A stretch of DNA of 64,000 nucleotides from Streptomyces sp. NBC_00237. GTDB lineage: Bacteria; Actinomycetota; Actinomycetes; Streptomycetales; Streptomycetaceae. How positions within the stretch are numbered: the first letter of the stretch is position 1; every line of letters begins with the position of its first letter. Below are positions 56,830 through 64,000 of this stretch, one piece after another. The notes beneath the pieces are model-generated. The model did not search any database, had not been told where the DNA came from, and saw only the letters and a program-made list of their open reading frames with translations. The stretch covers positions 19,510-83,509 of the forward strand of contig NZ_JAPEMT010000007.1 of assembly GCF_026342435.1 (NCBI RefSeq), read 5' to 3'. Both the position numbers and the translations under genes were made by a program.

Positions 56830-57702
56830 ATGCCTGTTGTGACTGACCATGCCGCTGTCCCCCTGACCCCGGTCTACACGATCGTGATCCGCGCGAGCGG
56901 TGAGGCCAGCGTCGACGGGCATCAGGTGGAAACCCTCCCCGACCAGGACGCGCGCGACGCCGCCCTCGCGCACATCCAGGAGAAGGCCGCCCGTCTCGAC
57001 CGACCGGTCCGCGTCAACGCCAAGGAGCCAGACGGCAGCACCTGGCCCCTGATTGTCGACTGGGACGGCGAGGTGACCCCGCTCGAACACCCGCACCCCG
57101 CGCCGCCGGCCCCGGCTGCAGCACTCCGAGCCCCCGAACAGTCTCCCGCGACCGCCCCCGTCCATCTTCCCCCGCCCACCGGTGAACCGGTCATCCCCGG
57201 CCCGCCCCCGGCCGCCCCCGGCGTCGACTGGCTGGCGCCCCTGCCGGTCGAGTACCGGGATCTGCTGGACGCGATGAAGTCCGCGGACGTTGCGGGCAAC
57301 CTCCCCGCCGCCGAGGTCGCGGCCAAGGATCTCGAAGACGCGCTGGACGACGCATACGGAGCCTCGCACCCCTACACCGTGAACGTCGTCGCGGTCAGGG
57401 CGAACCTGGCACTGCGCAGGGCGGCGTGGGCCACCAGCCTGGAACTCCACATGCGTGCGGCCTGGTTCCGGCACGACCAACAGGCCCCCAGGGACGAGAC
57501 GCTGCACCTGGCCCGCCAGGCGCATTTCTGCTGGAAGCACCTGGTCGCCCAGTGCCCCAAGCACCCCGGGACCCATGACCCCGCCCAAGCCCAACAGCGT
57601 GCCCAGGACCTCCTTCGCGTGCTCCGGCATGTCGACGTCGAGCCGATCATCATCACCACGACCGAGGAGTGGGCGGCGAAGCTGCTGCCTGTCGCCTCCT
57701 GA
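56830..57702 (+). CDS. Hypothetical protein with helical (TPR-like) C-terminus
   Basis: This is a 290-aa protein with ATG at 56830, 11 bases after the previous stop. The N-terminal 85 residues form a beta-rich domain (YTIVIRASGEASVDGHQVE, TWPLIVDWDGEVT). A Pro-rich linker follows. The C-terminal 130 residues are helical repeats (NVVAVRANLALRRAAWATSLELH). Known on Streptomyces plasmids as a conserved hypothetical type; role unknown. Confidence 0.62.
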   Translation: MPVVTDHAAVPLTPVYTIVIRASGEASVDGHQVETLPDQDARDAALAHIQEKAARLDRPVRVNAKEPDGSTWPLIVDWDGEVTPLEHPHPAPPAPAAALRAPEQSPATAPVHLPPPTGEPVIPGPPPAAPGVDWLAPLPVEYRDLLDAMKSADVAGNLPAAEVAAKDLEDALDDAYGASHPYTVNVVAVRANLALRRAAWATSLELHMRAAWFRHDQQAPRDETLHLARQAHFCWKHLVAQCPKHPGTHDPAQAQQRAQDLLRVLRHVDVEPIIITTTEEWAAKLLPVAS

Positions 57703-57730
57703 CGCACCACCACGAAACGGGGGGAGACGG

Positions 57731-58495
57731 ATGGCGATCCGTGTGGGACCAGGCCAGTCGGCCCAGCAGGAGTACAAGCGGCGCCTCCGGTCCTGGCGAA
57801 CGTCGGCACGGCGGCGGTTCCTCATCGGCCTGGCACCCGTGCTCGCCCTCGCCGGGGTGCTGGAGTGGTGGATCGGCTGGCACGGCATTGGTGTTCCGCT
57901 GTTCGGCCACATCGCTGCCCTCGCCGTCGTCCTCGCGTGGTGCGGAACGCTCACAGCCCCCCAGCACGTACGGGCCTGGCGGTCCGGTGCGGAAGGAGAG
58001 CGCCGGACCGCGCGAATGCTCGCCCCGCTGGCCCGCCGCGGCGCCGTCATCCTCCACGACCGCGCACTCGGCAAGGTCGCGAATCTGGACCATCTCGCCA
58101 TCGGGCACTGGGGTATTGCCAGCATCAACACCAAGAACTGGCAGGCGCGCGGGGCGCGGGTCGCCGTCAGCCCCGACGGTGGAACCCTCTGGTACGGCGC
58201 CCACGCCCAGAACCGCGAGGTTGCGAAAGCGCAAGGTGAGGCGAGGCAGGCCGCCGCAGCCCTCCGGCGCCCGCTGGACGGGCTGCCGGTCGACGTACGG
58301 CCGATCATCGCCGTCCACGGGGCTCCGGTCGGCCGTCGCGGCATAGTCGTCTTCGACGGCGTGGTGGTGATCGAGGCCCGCCGCCTTCGCGGGCACCTGC
58401 GCAAACAGCGCCGCGTCCTCTCGCCGGCCGAGGTCGCCCAGATCGGGGAGGTAGCCGGTAGGGCGCTTCCTCCGAAGGAGGAGGAAGAAGAGTAG
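57731..58495 (+). CDS. NERD-domain nuclease-related membrane protein
   Basis: This is a 254-aa protein with ATG at 57731. Two hydrophobic segments at about 29-46 and 57-75, then a NERD domain: SGAEGERRTARML near 90 and KVANLDHLAIGHWGIASINTKNW near 116-138. The Asp and the K/N-x-W strand fit the restriction-endonuclease-like fold. NERD proteins may degrade DNA or RNA, or be involved in DNA processing at the membrane. Confidence 0.8.
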   Translation: MAIRVGPGQSAQQEYKRRLRSWRTSARRRFLIGLAPVLALAGVLEWWIGWHGIGVPLFGHIAALAVVLAWCGTLTAPQHVRAWRSGAEGERRTARMLAPLARRGAVILHDRALGKVANLDHLAIGHWGIASINTKNWQARGARVAVSPDGGTLWYGAHAQNREVAKAQGEARQAAAALRRPLDGLPVDVRPIIAVHGAPVGRRGIVVFDGVVVIEARRLRGHLRKQRRVLSPAEVAQIGEVAGRALPPKEEEEE

Positions 58496-58524
58496 AACAC
58501 CGTCTCGCTAGGAATCGAACGAAT

Positions 58525-58566
58525 CGCGCCAATGGCCTGGAGGATTCTTCCGGGCCATTGGCGCGC
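58525..58566. terminator. Terminator after the NERD gene
   Basis: CGCGCCAATGGCCTGG and CCGGGCCATTGGCGCG pair around a loop, followed by GGGTTTT. It ends the Lsr2-NERD unit. Confidence 0.8.
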
Positions 58567-58593
58567 GGGTTTTCCGGGCGGTTTAATAGGTGT

Positions 58594-59199
58594 ATGACAG
58601 CAACCTTGCGGGTCACCATCCACATGTCCGAGGATCTCGCGACGCGGATCAGCAGCACCGCCCGGTCATACCGGCTGGCTGAAAAGACTTGGCGTCGGCT
58701 TTCCCTGCTAAACGCGAGGGATTCCCGAGAGCGGAAGAAGATTCGAGTAGAGGCGGAATTGCGGCGGAAGGCGGAGTGGCCGACAGAGGACCATCTTGTC
58801 GAAGCCTGTGTGCGCGGCCGCATGGCGCAGCCGGACCTGGCCCGGGACTGGCGCCCACTGGCCGCGGAGGAGAAGGCCGAGCTGTCGTTGCCCGGCATGT
58901 GGCCCGGGTCGGAGCGACCGGGGGAGGACTTCGGGACCCCCTTCGCCTGCACACTCGACTACGACCTGGTCTGGCAGGCGCGGACGGCCGCATGGCGAAT
59001 CAGTGAGCCGTGGATCGAGGAGATCCTGAGCCAGGGGCTGGGCAACCTGCGCGGACTCACCGAGGAGCAGCGCGACCGGCGGGCCGCACTCGGTGCCCAT
59101 GTGCTGACCTTCGGTGCCATCGTCCGGCAGGGGATCGCGGAACACTGGCCCACTAAGGGCATTTTGGAAGCTGGATCGCGAAAGACTTCTGACCAATAA
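58594..59199 (+). CDS. Hypothetical protein with RHH-like start
   Basis: This is a 201-aa protein with ATG at 58594, 28 bases after the terminator, so it may use a nearby weak promoter (an AT-rich patch lies at 58580-58593). The first 20 residues (LRVTIHMSEDLATRISSTA) resemble the ribbon and first helix of a CopG protein, but the rest does not. Function unknown. Confidence 0.55.
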   Translation: MTATLRVTIHMSEDLATRISSTARSYRLAEKTWRRLSLLNARDSRERKKIRVEAELRRKAEWPTEDHLVEACVRGRMAQPDLARDWRPLAAEEKAELSLPGMWPGSERPGEDFGTPFACTLDYDLVWQARTAAWRISEPWIEEILSQGLGNLRGLTEEQRDRRAALGAHVLTFGAIVRQGIAEHWPTKGILEAGSRKTSDQ

Positions 59200-59342
59200 C
59201 GTTATTACGACTCAACATATCCGCCGCCGCTTCTCCAGACGCCTTTCTGGTCGATTGCCGATTCTGCTTGTAAAGTGTCGTCCGGTGGTGCTATTCATGA
59301 AATGTCGTGGGTGAATCGAGCGAGAAAAGGAAGGCTCTGGGG

Positions 59343-61013
59343 ATGGCCGAAGAGGTAGCGGTCGCGGCAGAAAAGGCGCGGCCGAAAGTGGTCAACGGAA
59401 CGCAGTTGGCGGACGAACTGGGCATCGGCCCGTGGATGGTCACCCGGGCGCTGGAGCTGGGGATCATCCCGCCCCGCGACAAGTCCAAGGGGTGGTCGCG
59501 CGAGGCAGCCGACGCCCTCGCGCCGCGGATCGAGGAGATCCGCGAGGGCATCGCGGACCGCGAGGGCTTCGGCGCCCGGCGTACGGCCGAGCTGCTGGCC
59601 GAGCTGACCGGACTCGTGGTCGAGGCCGCCGACGTGCCGCCCCTGGCCGAGAAGACGAAGTTGCGCGTCGTGGGGGAGTACAAAGGCTGGGATCTCTACT
59701 CGGTACGCGACGCGCAGGCCCTCGCGGTGTCCGAGGACGCCAAGGCGCTGATGTCCGAGCTGATCGCTGCCCGGCTGGAGGCGAAGGCCCGCAGCGAGGC
59801 CGAGTGGAAGGCGTGGGTGGAGGTGAGCCTGCCGCCCGACGAGGCAGCCGGCCGTCTGGGGTGGAAGGTGGCCGAGCTGAAGCAGGTCGCCCAGGACGGG
59901 CGGATCAGCGCGGGGAGGGGCGGACGGTTCGCCGTCGAGGACCTGGACGTGCTCGCCGCGGATGAGGAGCTGTGCGAGAAGGTGACGGGGGACCGGCTGA
60001 TCCGGGCCGACGAGGCGGCCGGACTGCTGGAGATCCGGTACCCCACCGACTGGCAGCACGTGGTGGCCGCGGGCTGGATCGCTCCGGCCACCCACGTCGA
60101 GGCCCAGGTCGGGCGGAAGCGGTGGATCGAGGTGCCGCTGTTCCGGACCCGCGACGTCGAGAGCCTGCGCGACCTGCCGGGAGTGCCGTGGGAGGAGGTC
60201 CGCGCGGTGCGGGCCGGAGGACCGAGTCCGCTCCGCGAGTACAGCCGGGTGACGACCCGCGCCGAGGCGATCCACGCCTTCGCCGCCGCCGTCTCCGACC
60301 GGCACCAGGTCGAGGTGTGGGCCTTCCACGACGACCGCACCGGCGCGTGGGCGCTCGACTGGGCCCGTGACGACCAGGGCGGTCCGACGCGCGAGCAGGT
60401 CGCCGCCGAGCTCCGCGACGACCAGCAGGCCGCCCGCTACCGCGCGGACGTCACGGTCGGCGGCACCCGGTGGGGCCAGCGTGCCCGTCACGCACGCGAG
60501 ATCCTGGCGCCGGGCACGGCGGTGCTGCTGTGCACCAGGTCCTCCGGGGAGCCGACCAACGACACCGAGACGGCCGAGGTCATCGAGATTGCCGTCGTGG
60601 ACGCCTGCACCGGCAAGGTGCTGCTGGACCGCCGGGTAAAGCCGTCCGTCGCGGTGGGGGAGCGGTACGCCGGCGGGCTCTCCGACGAGGACCTGGCGGA
60701 CGCCTCCCCCTGGGAGCGCGTACTGGCCCGGGTGCGGGACGTGACACGCGGGCGCCTGATCGTCCCGGGTCGGCCGGGAGAAGACCAGAAGCTGATCGCG
60801 GCCGACACCGCGCGAGCGGGCAAGCGCCCGATGCACCTGGCCGCCAACGAATCCTGGGCCCTGCGGGAAGGGGACGAGCCGGTCACGCCGGTCGGGGGGC
60901 TCCCCGCGGTGAAGGGGTGTGAGTACGTACGCGAGGAGCTGTTGCGGCGATCCCGCGCACGCGGCCGCGCTCACCTCCCGGAGGGCGCATCCCGCCAGGA
61001 GGTGACCCGCTGA
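59343..61013 (+). CDS. Exonuclease-fold protein with apparently lost catalytic residues
   Basis: This is a 556-aa protein with ATG at 59343. The N-terminus has an HTH-like segment (NGTQLADELGIGPWMVTRALELG), and similar short modules recur near 170-250. From about 395 the sequence has the outline of a DEDD 3'-5' exonuclease: AVLLCTRSSG stands where active members have a D-x-E-T-T-G, followed by the usual EVIEIAVVDACTG strand. The later Exo II and III positions are also altered (VPGRPGED, no H-x-A-x-x-D). A regulatory or DNA-binding role is more likely than cleavage. Confidence 0.65.
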   Translation: MAEEVAVAAEKARPKVVNGTQLADELGIGPWMVTRALELGIIPPRDKSKGWSREAADALAPRIEEIREGIADREGFGARRTAELLAELTGLVVEAADVPPLAEKTKLRVVGEYKGWDLYSVRDAQALAVSEDAKALMSELIAARLEAKARSEAEWKAWVEVSLPPDEAAGRLGWKVAELKQVAQDGRISAGRGGRFAVEDLDVLAADEELCEKVTGDRLIRADEAAGLLEIRYPTDWQHVVAAGWIAPATHVEAQVGRKRWIEVPLFRTRDVESLRDLPGVPWEEVRAVRAGGPSPLREYSRVTTRAEAIHAFAAAVSDRHQVEVWAFHDDRTGAWALDWARDDQGGPTREQVAAELRDDQQAARYRADVTVGGTRWGQRARHAREILAPGTAVLLCTRSSGEPTNDTETAEVIEIAVVDACTGKVLLDRRVKPSVAVGERYAGGLSDEDLADASPWERVLARVRDVTRGRLIVPGRPGEDQKLIAADTARAGKRPMHLAANESWALREGDEPVTPVGGLPAVKGCEYVREELLRRSRARGRAHLPEGASRQEVTR

Positions 61014-61339
61014 TGGCCGAGATTCGGATCATGGGCGCGAGCGTCGAGGAACAGGAGCAGGTCACGGACCTGATCAGGAAGGCTCTCGCGGCGTACCCGG
61101 TGTCGGTCGCCGTGGACGAACCGCGTCGTCTGCAGAACCGGCGGTCCGAGCCGGGCACCCCCGCGTACCGGATCGTGTTCACCATCATCCCCGCCCCAGC
61201 GTCGGCCGCCGGGCCCGAGGAGCACACCGTGCACGTCGAGAGGGAGGAGCCGGTCCGCCGTCGAGGAGAACACCGCGGCGGGCGTCCGATGAGCGAGCGC
61301 CGGGACCGTCCCGCCCTTCCTCCCGGCACCAGCGGGTAG
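61013..61339 (+). CDS. Hypothetical protein
   Basis: This is a 108-aa protein; ATG 61013 shares its first base with the stop of the previous gene. The first 75 residues look like a small alpha/beta domain (AEIRIMGASVEEQEQVTDLI), the end is Arg/Pro-rich. Translationally coupled to the exonuclease-fold protein; function unknown. Confidence 0.6.
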   Translation: MAEIRIMGASVEEQEQVTDLIRKALAAYPVSVAVDEPRRLQNRRSEPGTPAYRIVFTIIPAPASAAGPEEHTVHVEREEPVRRRGEHRGGRPMSERRDRPALPPGTSG

Positions 61340-61445
61340 CCGGCCGGGACTGTCGGTCGTATCCCGCACGGGCCCTTGCCGCCGCTACTCTGGGGGCGAG
61401 GGCCCGGCGACCGTCCGGAGCCCGTGCCACGGGAAGGCGGTGACC

Positions 61446-61727
61446 ATGCGCGAGGCGGAGAATCCTGGCGAGGGGGAGTGGACCCCGGACGCCATCGCTC
61501 ACGCCCTGACACCGGTCCAGCGGATGGAGTTCATGCGTCAGCTGAACCTCACCCCGTTCAGCGAGCTGGAAGCCCTCGGTGCCCGGTGGCGGAAGCTCAT
61601 CGAGGACCTGCGGGCCGGAGCCGCGAAGGCTCCCGAGGTCATGGACTACCAGCGTCAGCACGGCGGCGCTCTGCCGCCGCAGTACACGGACGTCACCGAG
61701 CTGATCAGCGAGCGGCGGGTCGCGTGA
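61446..61727 (+). CDS. Small helical protein, possible antitoxin
   Basis: This is a 93-aa protein. ATG 61446 is 8 bases after GGAAGG; GTG 61440 is too close to that site. Mostly helical (VQRMEFMRQLNLTPFSELEALG, WRKLIEDLRAG). Its stop overlaps the GTG of the next gene, an arrangement common in toxin-antitoxin pairs, but no antitoxin DNA-binding motif is visible. Confidence 0.6.
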   Translation: MREAENPGEGEWTPDAIAHALTPVQRMEFMRQLNLTPFSELEALGARWRKLIEDLRAGAAKAPEVMDYQRQHGGALPPQYTDVTELISERRVA

Positions 61728-61978
61728 ACTTTCGGCTCTACATGGACCCCACTCAGCACGAGGTCTACCGGAGCTTGCCCGAGCGGGCCCGCGACCGCCT
61801 GGCCCGCTTTCTGCTCGACTCGCTCAGCGACCCGATCACCGCGACCGAGCCGTACGGCGACGTCGATGACGGCGTGGTGCGGCTCTGGGCTGCCGGGGAC
61901 CTGGCGGTCGTGCTGATGGTCGGAGCCGAGACCAAGACCGTCACGGTGCTGAGCATCGCGTACGCCGGCCTGGACTGA
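61724..61978 (+). CDS. Small protein, possible RelE/ParE-like toxin
   Basis: This is an 84-aa protein from GTG 61724 (GTGA overlap). Helix-rich first half (TQHEVYRSLPERARDRLARFLLDSL), then three strands (GVVRLWAAGDLAVVLMVG, KTVTVLSIAY). The order helix-helix-strands and the size are those of RelE/ParE toxins, though no catalytic signature can be named. Followed by a very strong terminator. Confidence 0.58.
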   Translation: MNFRLYMDPTQHEVYRSLPERARDRLARFLLDSLSDPITATEPYGDVDDGVVRLWAAGDLAVVLMVGAETKTVTVLSIAYAGLD

Positions 61979-61988
61979 CGACGAACGA

Positions 61989-62040
61989 CGAGGGGCTTTC
62001 TCCTCCTACCCCCGCAGGGGTAGGAGGAGAAAGCCCCTCG
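61989..62040. terminator. Terminator with 24-bp perfect arms
   Basis: Arms CGAGGGGCTTTCTCCTCCTA plus CCCC and the exact complement around CGCA. It separates the rightward genes from the leftward operon that begins beyond the right edge. Confidence 0.9.
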
Positions 62041-62165
62041 GTGTCTTCAACACCCTTCCGCGGGCGGAGCGATCAGCGACCGTCCGAAGACACCGCTCGG
62101 CGCCGAGCGTGAAAGTCGATGCGGAATGACCTTCGCCGGGGATCAACGAGGCGCCACCCGGAAGG

Positions 62166-62423
62166 TCACGAGGGACAACAGGAGAGCTCAGCACCGACAC
62201 GGGGGTAGTCGGCGCTGAGCTGCAACCACTCTGCCACGGGCATGTATCCGGCAACCGGCAAAGCGCACATCTTGCATCGTTTTCGACCCCGGCCACAGAA
62301 CGGAACCCCCGAGGACCCGCAGCCGAGGACCGACGAGCGGAGGTACCCAGCCGTACGGCCCCCAGGGCCGTGCGGCGGCACCTCCCACTCGCATCGGCCA
62401 CGCTTCCCTTCTTTGATCGTCAC
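62166..62423 (-). CDS. Cys-rich small protein
   Basis: This is an 85-aa frame read leftwards from GTG at 62423. Cys-rich centre (CGSSGVPFCGRGRKRCKMC) and PVAGYMPVAEWLQL near the end look like real protein, possibly a zinc-binding domain. The ribosome site is weak and the longer frame to 62702 overlaps the next gene, so start and reality are uncertain. Confidence 0.42.
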   Translation of the reverse strand: MTIKEGKRGRCEWEVPPHGPGGRTAGYLRSSVLGCGSSGVPFCGRGRKRCKMCALPVAGYMPVAEWLQLSADYPRVGAELSCCPS

Positions 62424-62538
62424 GGCCCCGGCCGCCCGAGACTCAGAGCCGTTGCTGCTGTCCACCGGGCGGTCGCAGGCGACGGCGCCGCACGCGAAGC
62501 GAGCCCAGCCCGCGACTGGACAGGAAGGGCGGCCTGGT

Positions 62539-62943
62539 CTACCCGGCCCAGCCGGGAGGCTCCGGGCTCCACTCGGGGAGACCGTCCGCCAGCTCGGTCG
62601 GCGCGTCCAGGAAGGCTGTTGACTCCAGGAAGCGGCGTCCGGCATCGTCCTGATCCGCTTCCCGCTGCAGGAGATCAGCGCGCACGGTCCGGGCAGCGGC
62701 AATGACGTCGTACGCGGCTACACGGTGCAGCTCGATGTCTTCCCGGGAGGTTTCCTGTTCCACCGCGAGGGCGTCGATGATCGCCTGACGGTGCCTCCAA
62801 GCAGCCTGAGCCTCCTGATACTGCGGACTCTGCTCGCCGTGCTGCCGGGCACGGCTGAGCAGGGCGGCACACTGCCGAACGTCCTCGCGGATGCGCTCGG
62901 CCAGCGCGCCGGGGGAGTCGGGCAGATCGGCATGTTCCTTCAC
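62539..62943 (-). CDS. Helical hypothetical protein
   Basis: This is a 134-aa protein read leftwards from ATG at 62943, 12 bases after the exonuclease stop. Acidic and helical (ALAERIREDVRQCAALLSRARQHG, AAYDVIAAARTVRADLL). No family recognised. Third gene of the leftward operon within the window. Confidence 0.62.
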   Translation of the reverse strand: MKEHADLPDSPGALAERIREDVRQCAALLSRARQHGEQSPQYQEAQAAWRHRQAIIDALAVEQETSREDIELHRVAAYDVIAAARTVRADLLQREADQDDAGRRFLESTAFLDAPTELADGLPEWSPEPPGWAG

Positions 62944-62955
62944 AGAATCAGCTCC

Positions 62956-63750
62956 CTACGGTCGATCCGACGATGTCATTTCCCGCATCCTCGCCATGAG
63001 GAAGCGGCAGTCCTCCACGGCAGTGTGCGGGCCTCCGAGCTTCTGCGAGCGGTAGCGTCCTCGCTTGACCGACCACAGGCCCTTCCAGACGGCGTACGGC
63101 TCCATCGCGTCGTGCCACCGGCACTCGCCCAGCCATCGGGCGGCTACCTGTGCCGAACTATGCCGTTCCAGCTCTCGTTCCAAACACCCTTTATCGAAGG
63201 GCAAGTTGTAGGCAATGCACGTCCGTCCGTGCAGGGCCTCACTGAGGGCGGGCAGCAGCTCTCCGAAGGTGGGCGCGTCGGCCACCCTCTCCGGGGTGAT
63301 CTTGTGGACGGCGATGGCGCCCGGCTCGATTGCGGCCAGCGGGTTGACGTACGAGTCGAAGAGCACGGTGCCGCTCTTGTCGGTGGCCGCGATCTGTACC
63401 GCCCACGCCCCGTTCAGGCCGGTGGTCTCGATGTCGACTGCGGCCAGTGAGTCGTCCGCCAGGAGCAGCCGGGCCCAGTCCGCGACCTGCGCCCGCTCGC
63501 GCGGCCACGACCGGGGTCTGCGGAGGGCCCGCACCGCGTCGTCCAGGGCGCCGTGCCGCTCACCGGTCCCTCCGAGCCGCCACCCGGCGGTCCCGAGGAC
63601 CTGGTCCGAGTAGAGCATCCCGAGGAAGGCATCCCCGTCGTACACCGCGAAGTCGTGGCGGTCGGTGTCGGCCGGCCGTACGAACCGGGCCGCCCGGCCA
63701 TCGATCTCCTGGGTGAATAAATCGTCCAACAGCGCAGGGTCGGCCGTCAC
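62956..63750 (-). CDS. DEDDh 3'-5' exonuclease
   Basis: This is a 264-aa protein read leftwards from GTG at 63750. After an unrecognised ~95-residue N-terminus, Exo I is VDIETTGL (about 102-109), Exo II YNLPFDKG near 195 and Exo III HTAVEDCRF near 244, giving the full D-E-D-H-D set. DnaQ/RNase T-like; acts on DNA or RNA 3' ends. Its start overlaps the stop of the upstream partial gene, so the two are coupled. It contrasts with the apparently inactive relative at 59343. Confidence 0.85.
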   Translation of the reverse strand: MTADPALLDDLFTQEIDGRAARFVRPADTDRHDFAVYDGDAFLGMLYSDQVLGTAGWRLGGTGERHGALDDAVRALRRPRSWPRERAQVADWARLLLADDSLAAVDIETTGLNGAWAVQIAATDKSGTVLFDSYVNPLAAIEPGAIAVHKITPERVADAPTFGELLPALSEALHGRTCIAYNLPFDKGCLERELERHSSAQVAARWLGECRWHDAMEPYAVWKGLWSVKRGRYRSQKLGGPHTAVEDCRFLMARMREMTSSDRP

Positions 63751-64000
63751 TCCTCGCCCTCCTCATCGTGGACCGGAAGGCCCTGATCGTTCACGATGAG
63801 CGACTGCCCGGGGATCAGTTCGTCCTCGGCCACGGTGCTGCTGACCTGATCACGGCCGTGCCCGTCCGCCGCAGGCGAGGACGGCTTGCTCCCCTTGCTG
63901 CCGCCGACGGGTGACTTCACCTGTCGCTCCAGGCGACGGACCTGGGTTTCCAGAGCCTTACGGGCCTTCTCCGCCCGCTCGGCCGCCGCCGCCTGATCTG
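63747..64000 (-). CDS. Coiled-coil protein, 5'-truncated by the window edge
   Basis: The last 83 residues of a protein read leftwards, open to the window end. They start with a coiled-coil stretch (AAAAERAEKARKALETQVRR) followed by a Ser/Gly-rich linker and a short acidic tail ending HDEEGEE. Its TGA (63749-63747) overlaps the GTG of the exonuclease. Confidence 0.6.
   Translation of the reverse strand, partial: DQAAAAERAEKARKALETQVRRLERQVKSPVGGSKGSKPSSPAADGHGRDQVSSTVAEDELIPGQSLIVNDQGLPVHDEEGEE

Noticed and set aside
1..64000. tRNA, rRNA or integration (att) sites within the window
   Set aside because: No cloverleaf or rRNA-like sequence and no integrase gene were found by eye, so chromosomal integration of an ICE at a tRNA cannot be supported here.

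Overview
The window is high-GC DNA (many GTG starts, very GC-rich third codon positions) with Streptomyces-type families: SpdB-like spread proteins, a KorSA-type GntR repressor, XRE plus DUF397 pairs, an Lsr2-like protein, DUF5999 and a ParA/ribbon-helix-helix partition pair. No rRNA, tRNA, ribosomal or other housekeeping genes were seen. The best reading is part of a large conjugative Streptomyces (or close relative) plasmid or plasmid-like element. I see no replication initiator, relaxase, coupling ATPase or integrase inside the window.

Region 1 (1-21842) is a cassette-like array, all on the + strand. Small groups of mostly unrecognised genes (DUF3560, ParB-like, N6-adenine methylase, ArdC-N-like, two PAPS-reductase-like proteins, many orphans) are separated by long near-identical non-coding repeats of about 0.65-0.9 kb. 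Each long repeat has the same order: a train of short GC hairpins, a roughly 156-bp imperfect cruciform, a CRP-like TGTGA-N6-TCAC palindrome, a -35/-10 promoter with 17-bp spacing, a structured leader with a TGGCAG loop, an AACCTTCAAC box and a ribosome site. Hairpin stems change between copies with compensatory substitutions, so the fold rather than the sequence appears to be kept. Two short copies keep only promoter and leader, one copy is split by a gene, and one lies inverted at the right end.

Region 2 (21900-28690) holds a three-gene run with a relative of the same promoter, the parA/RHH partition locus with a second RHH gene behind its own operator, and a large SpdB-like membrane/coiled-coil protein. 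Region 3 (28840-33800) is a GntR repressor gene facing three operators spaced exactly 21 bp apart, then a coupled string of small and membrane proteins of the plasmid-spread type. Its ends carry a shared GGTAGG-rich sequence.

Region 4 (33826-39331, - strand) encodes an RmlD-like reductase, a GNAT protein, UDP-glucose 6-dehydrogenase, a class III aminotransferase and a Sir2-fold protein, an unexpected nucleotide-sugar/NAD set on a plasmid. Region 5 (39648-46515) is a regulatory block: overlapping small genes including an RsbW-like ATPase, DUF5999 and a resolvase-fold protein on the - strand, XRE/DUF397 and a second XRE protein on the + strand, and a divergent XRE regulator.

Region 6 (46551-55936) is a type IV secretion-like transfer operon (two TcpC/VirB8-like proteins, TcpE-like, VirB4-like ATPase, lipoprotein, VirB6-like membrane protein, cell-wall hydrolase). 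Region 7 (55993-64000) has an Lsr2-like protein, a NERD nuclease, an exonuclease-fold protein that seems to have lost its catalytic residues, a small coupled pair that could be a toxin-antitoxin, and a - strand operon with an intact DEDDh exonuclease. All family calls come from reading motifs by eye; no database search was possible.
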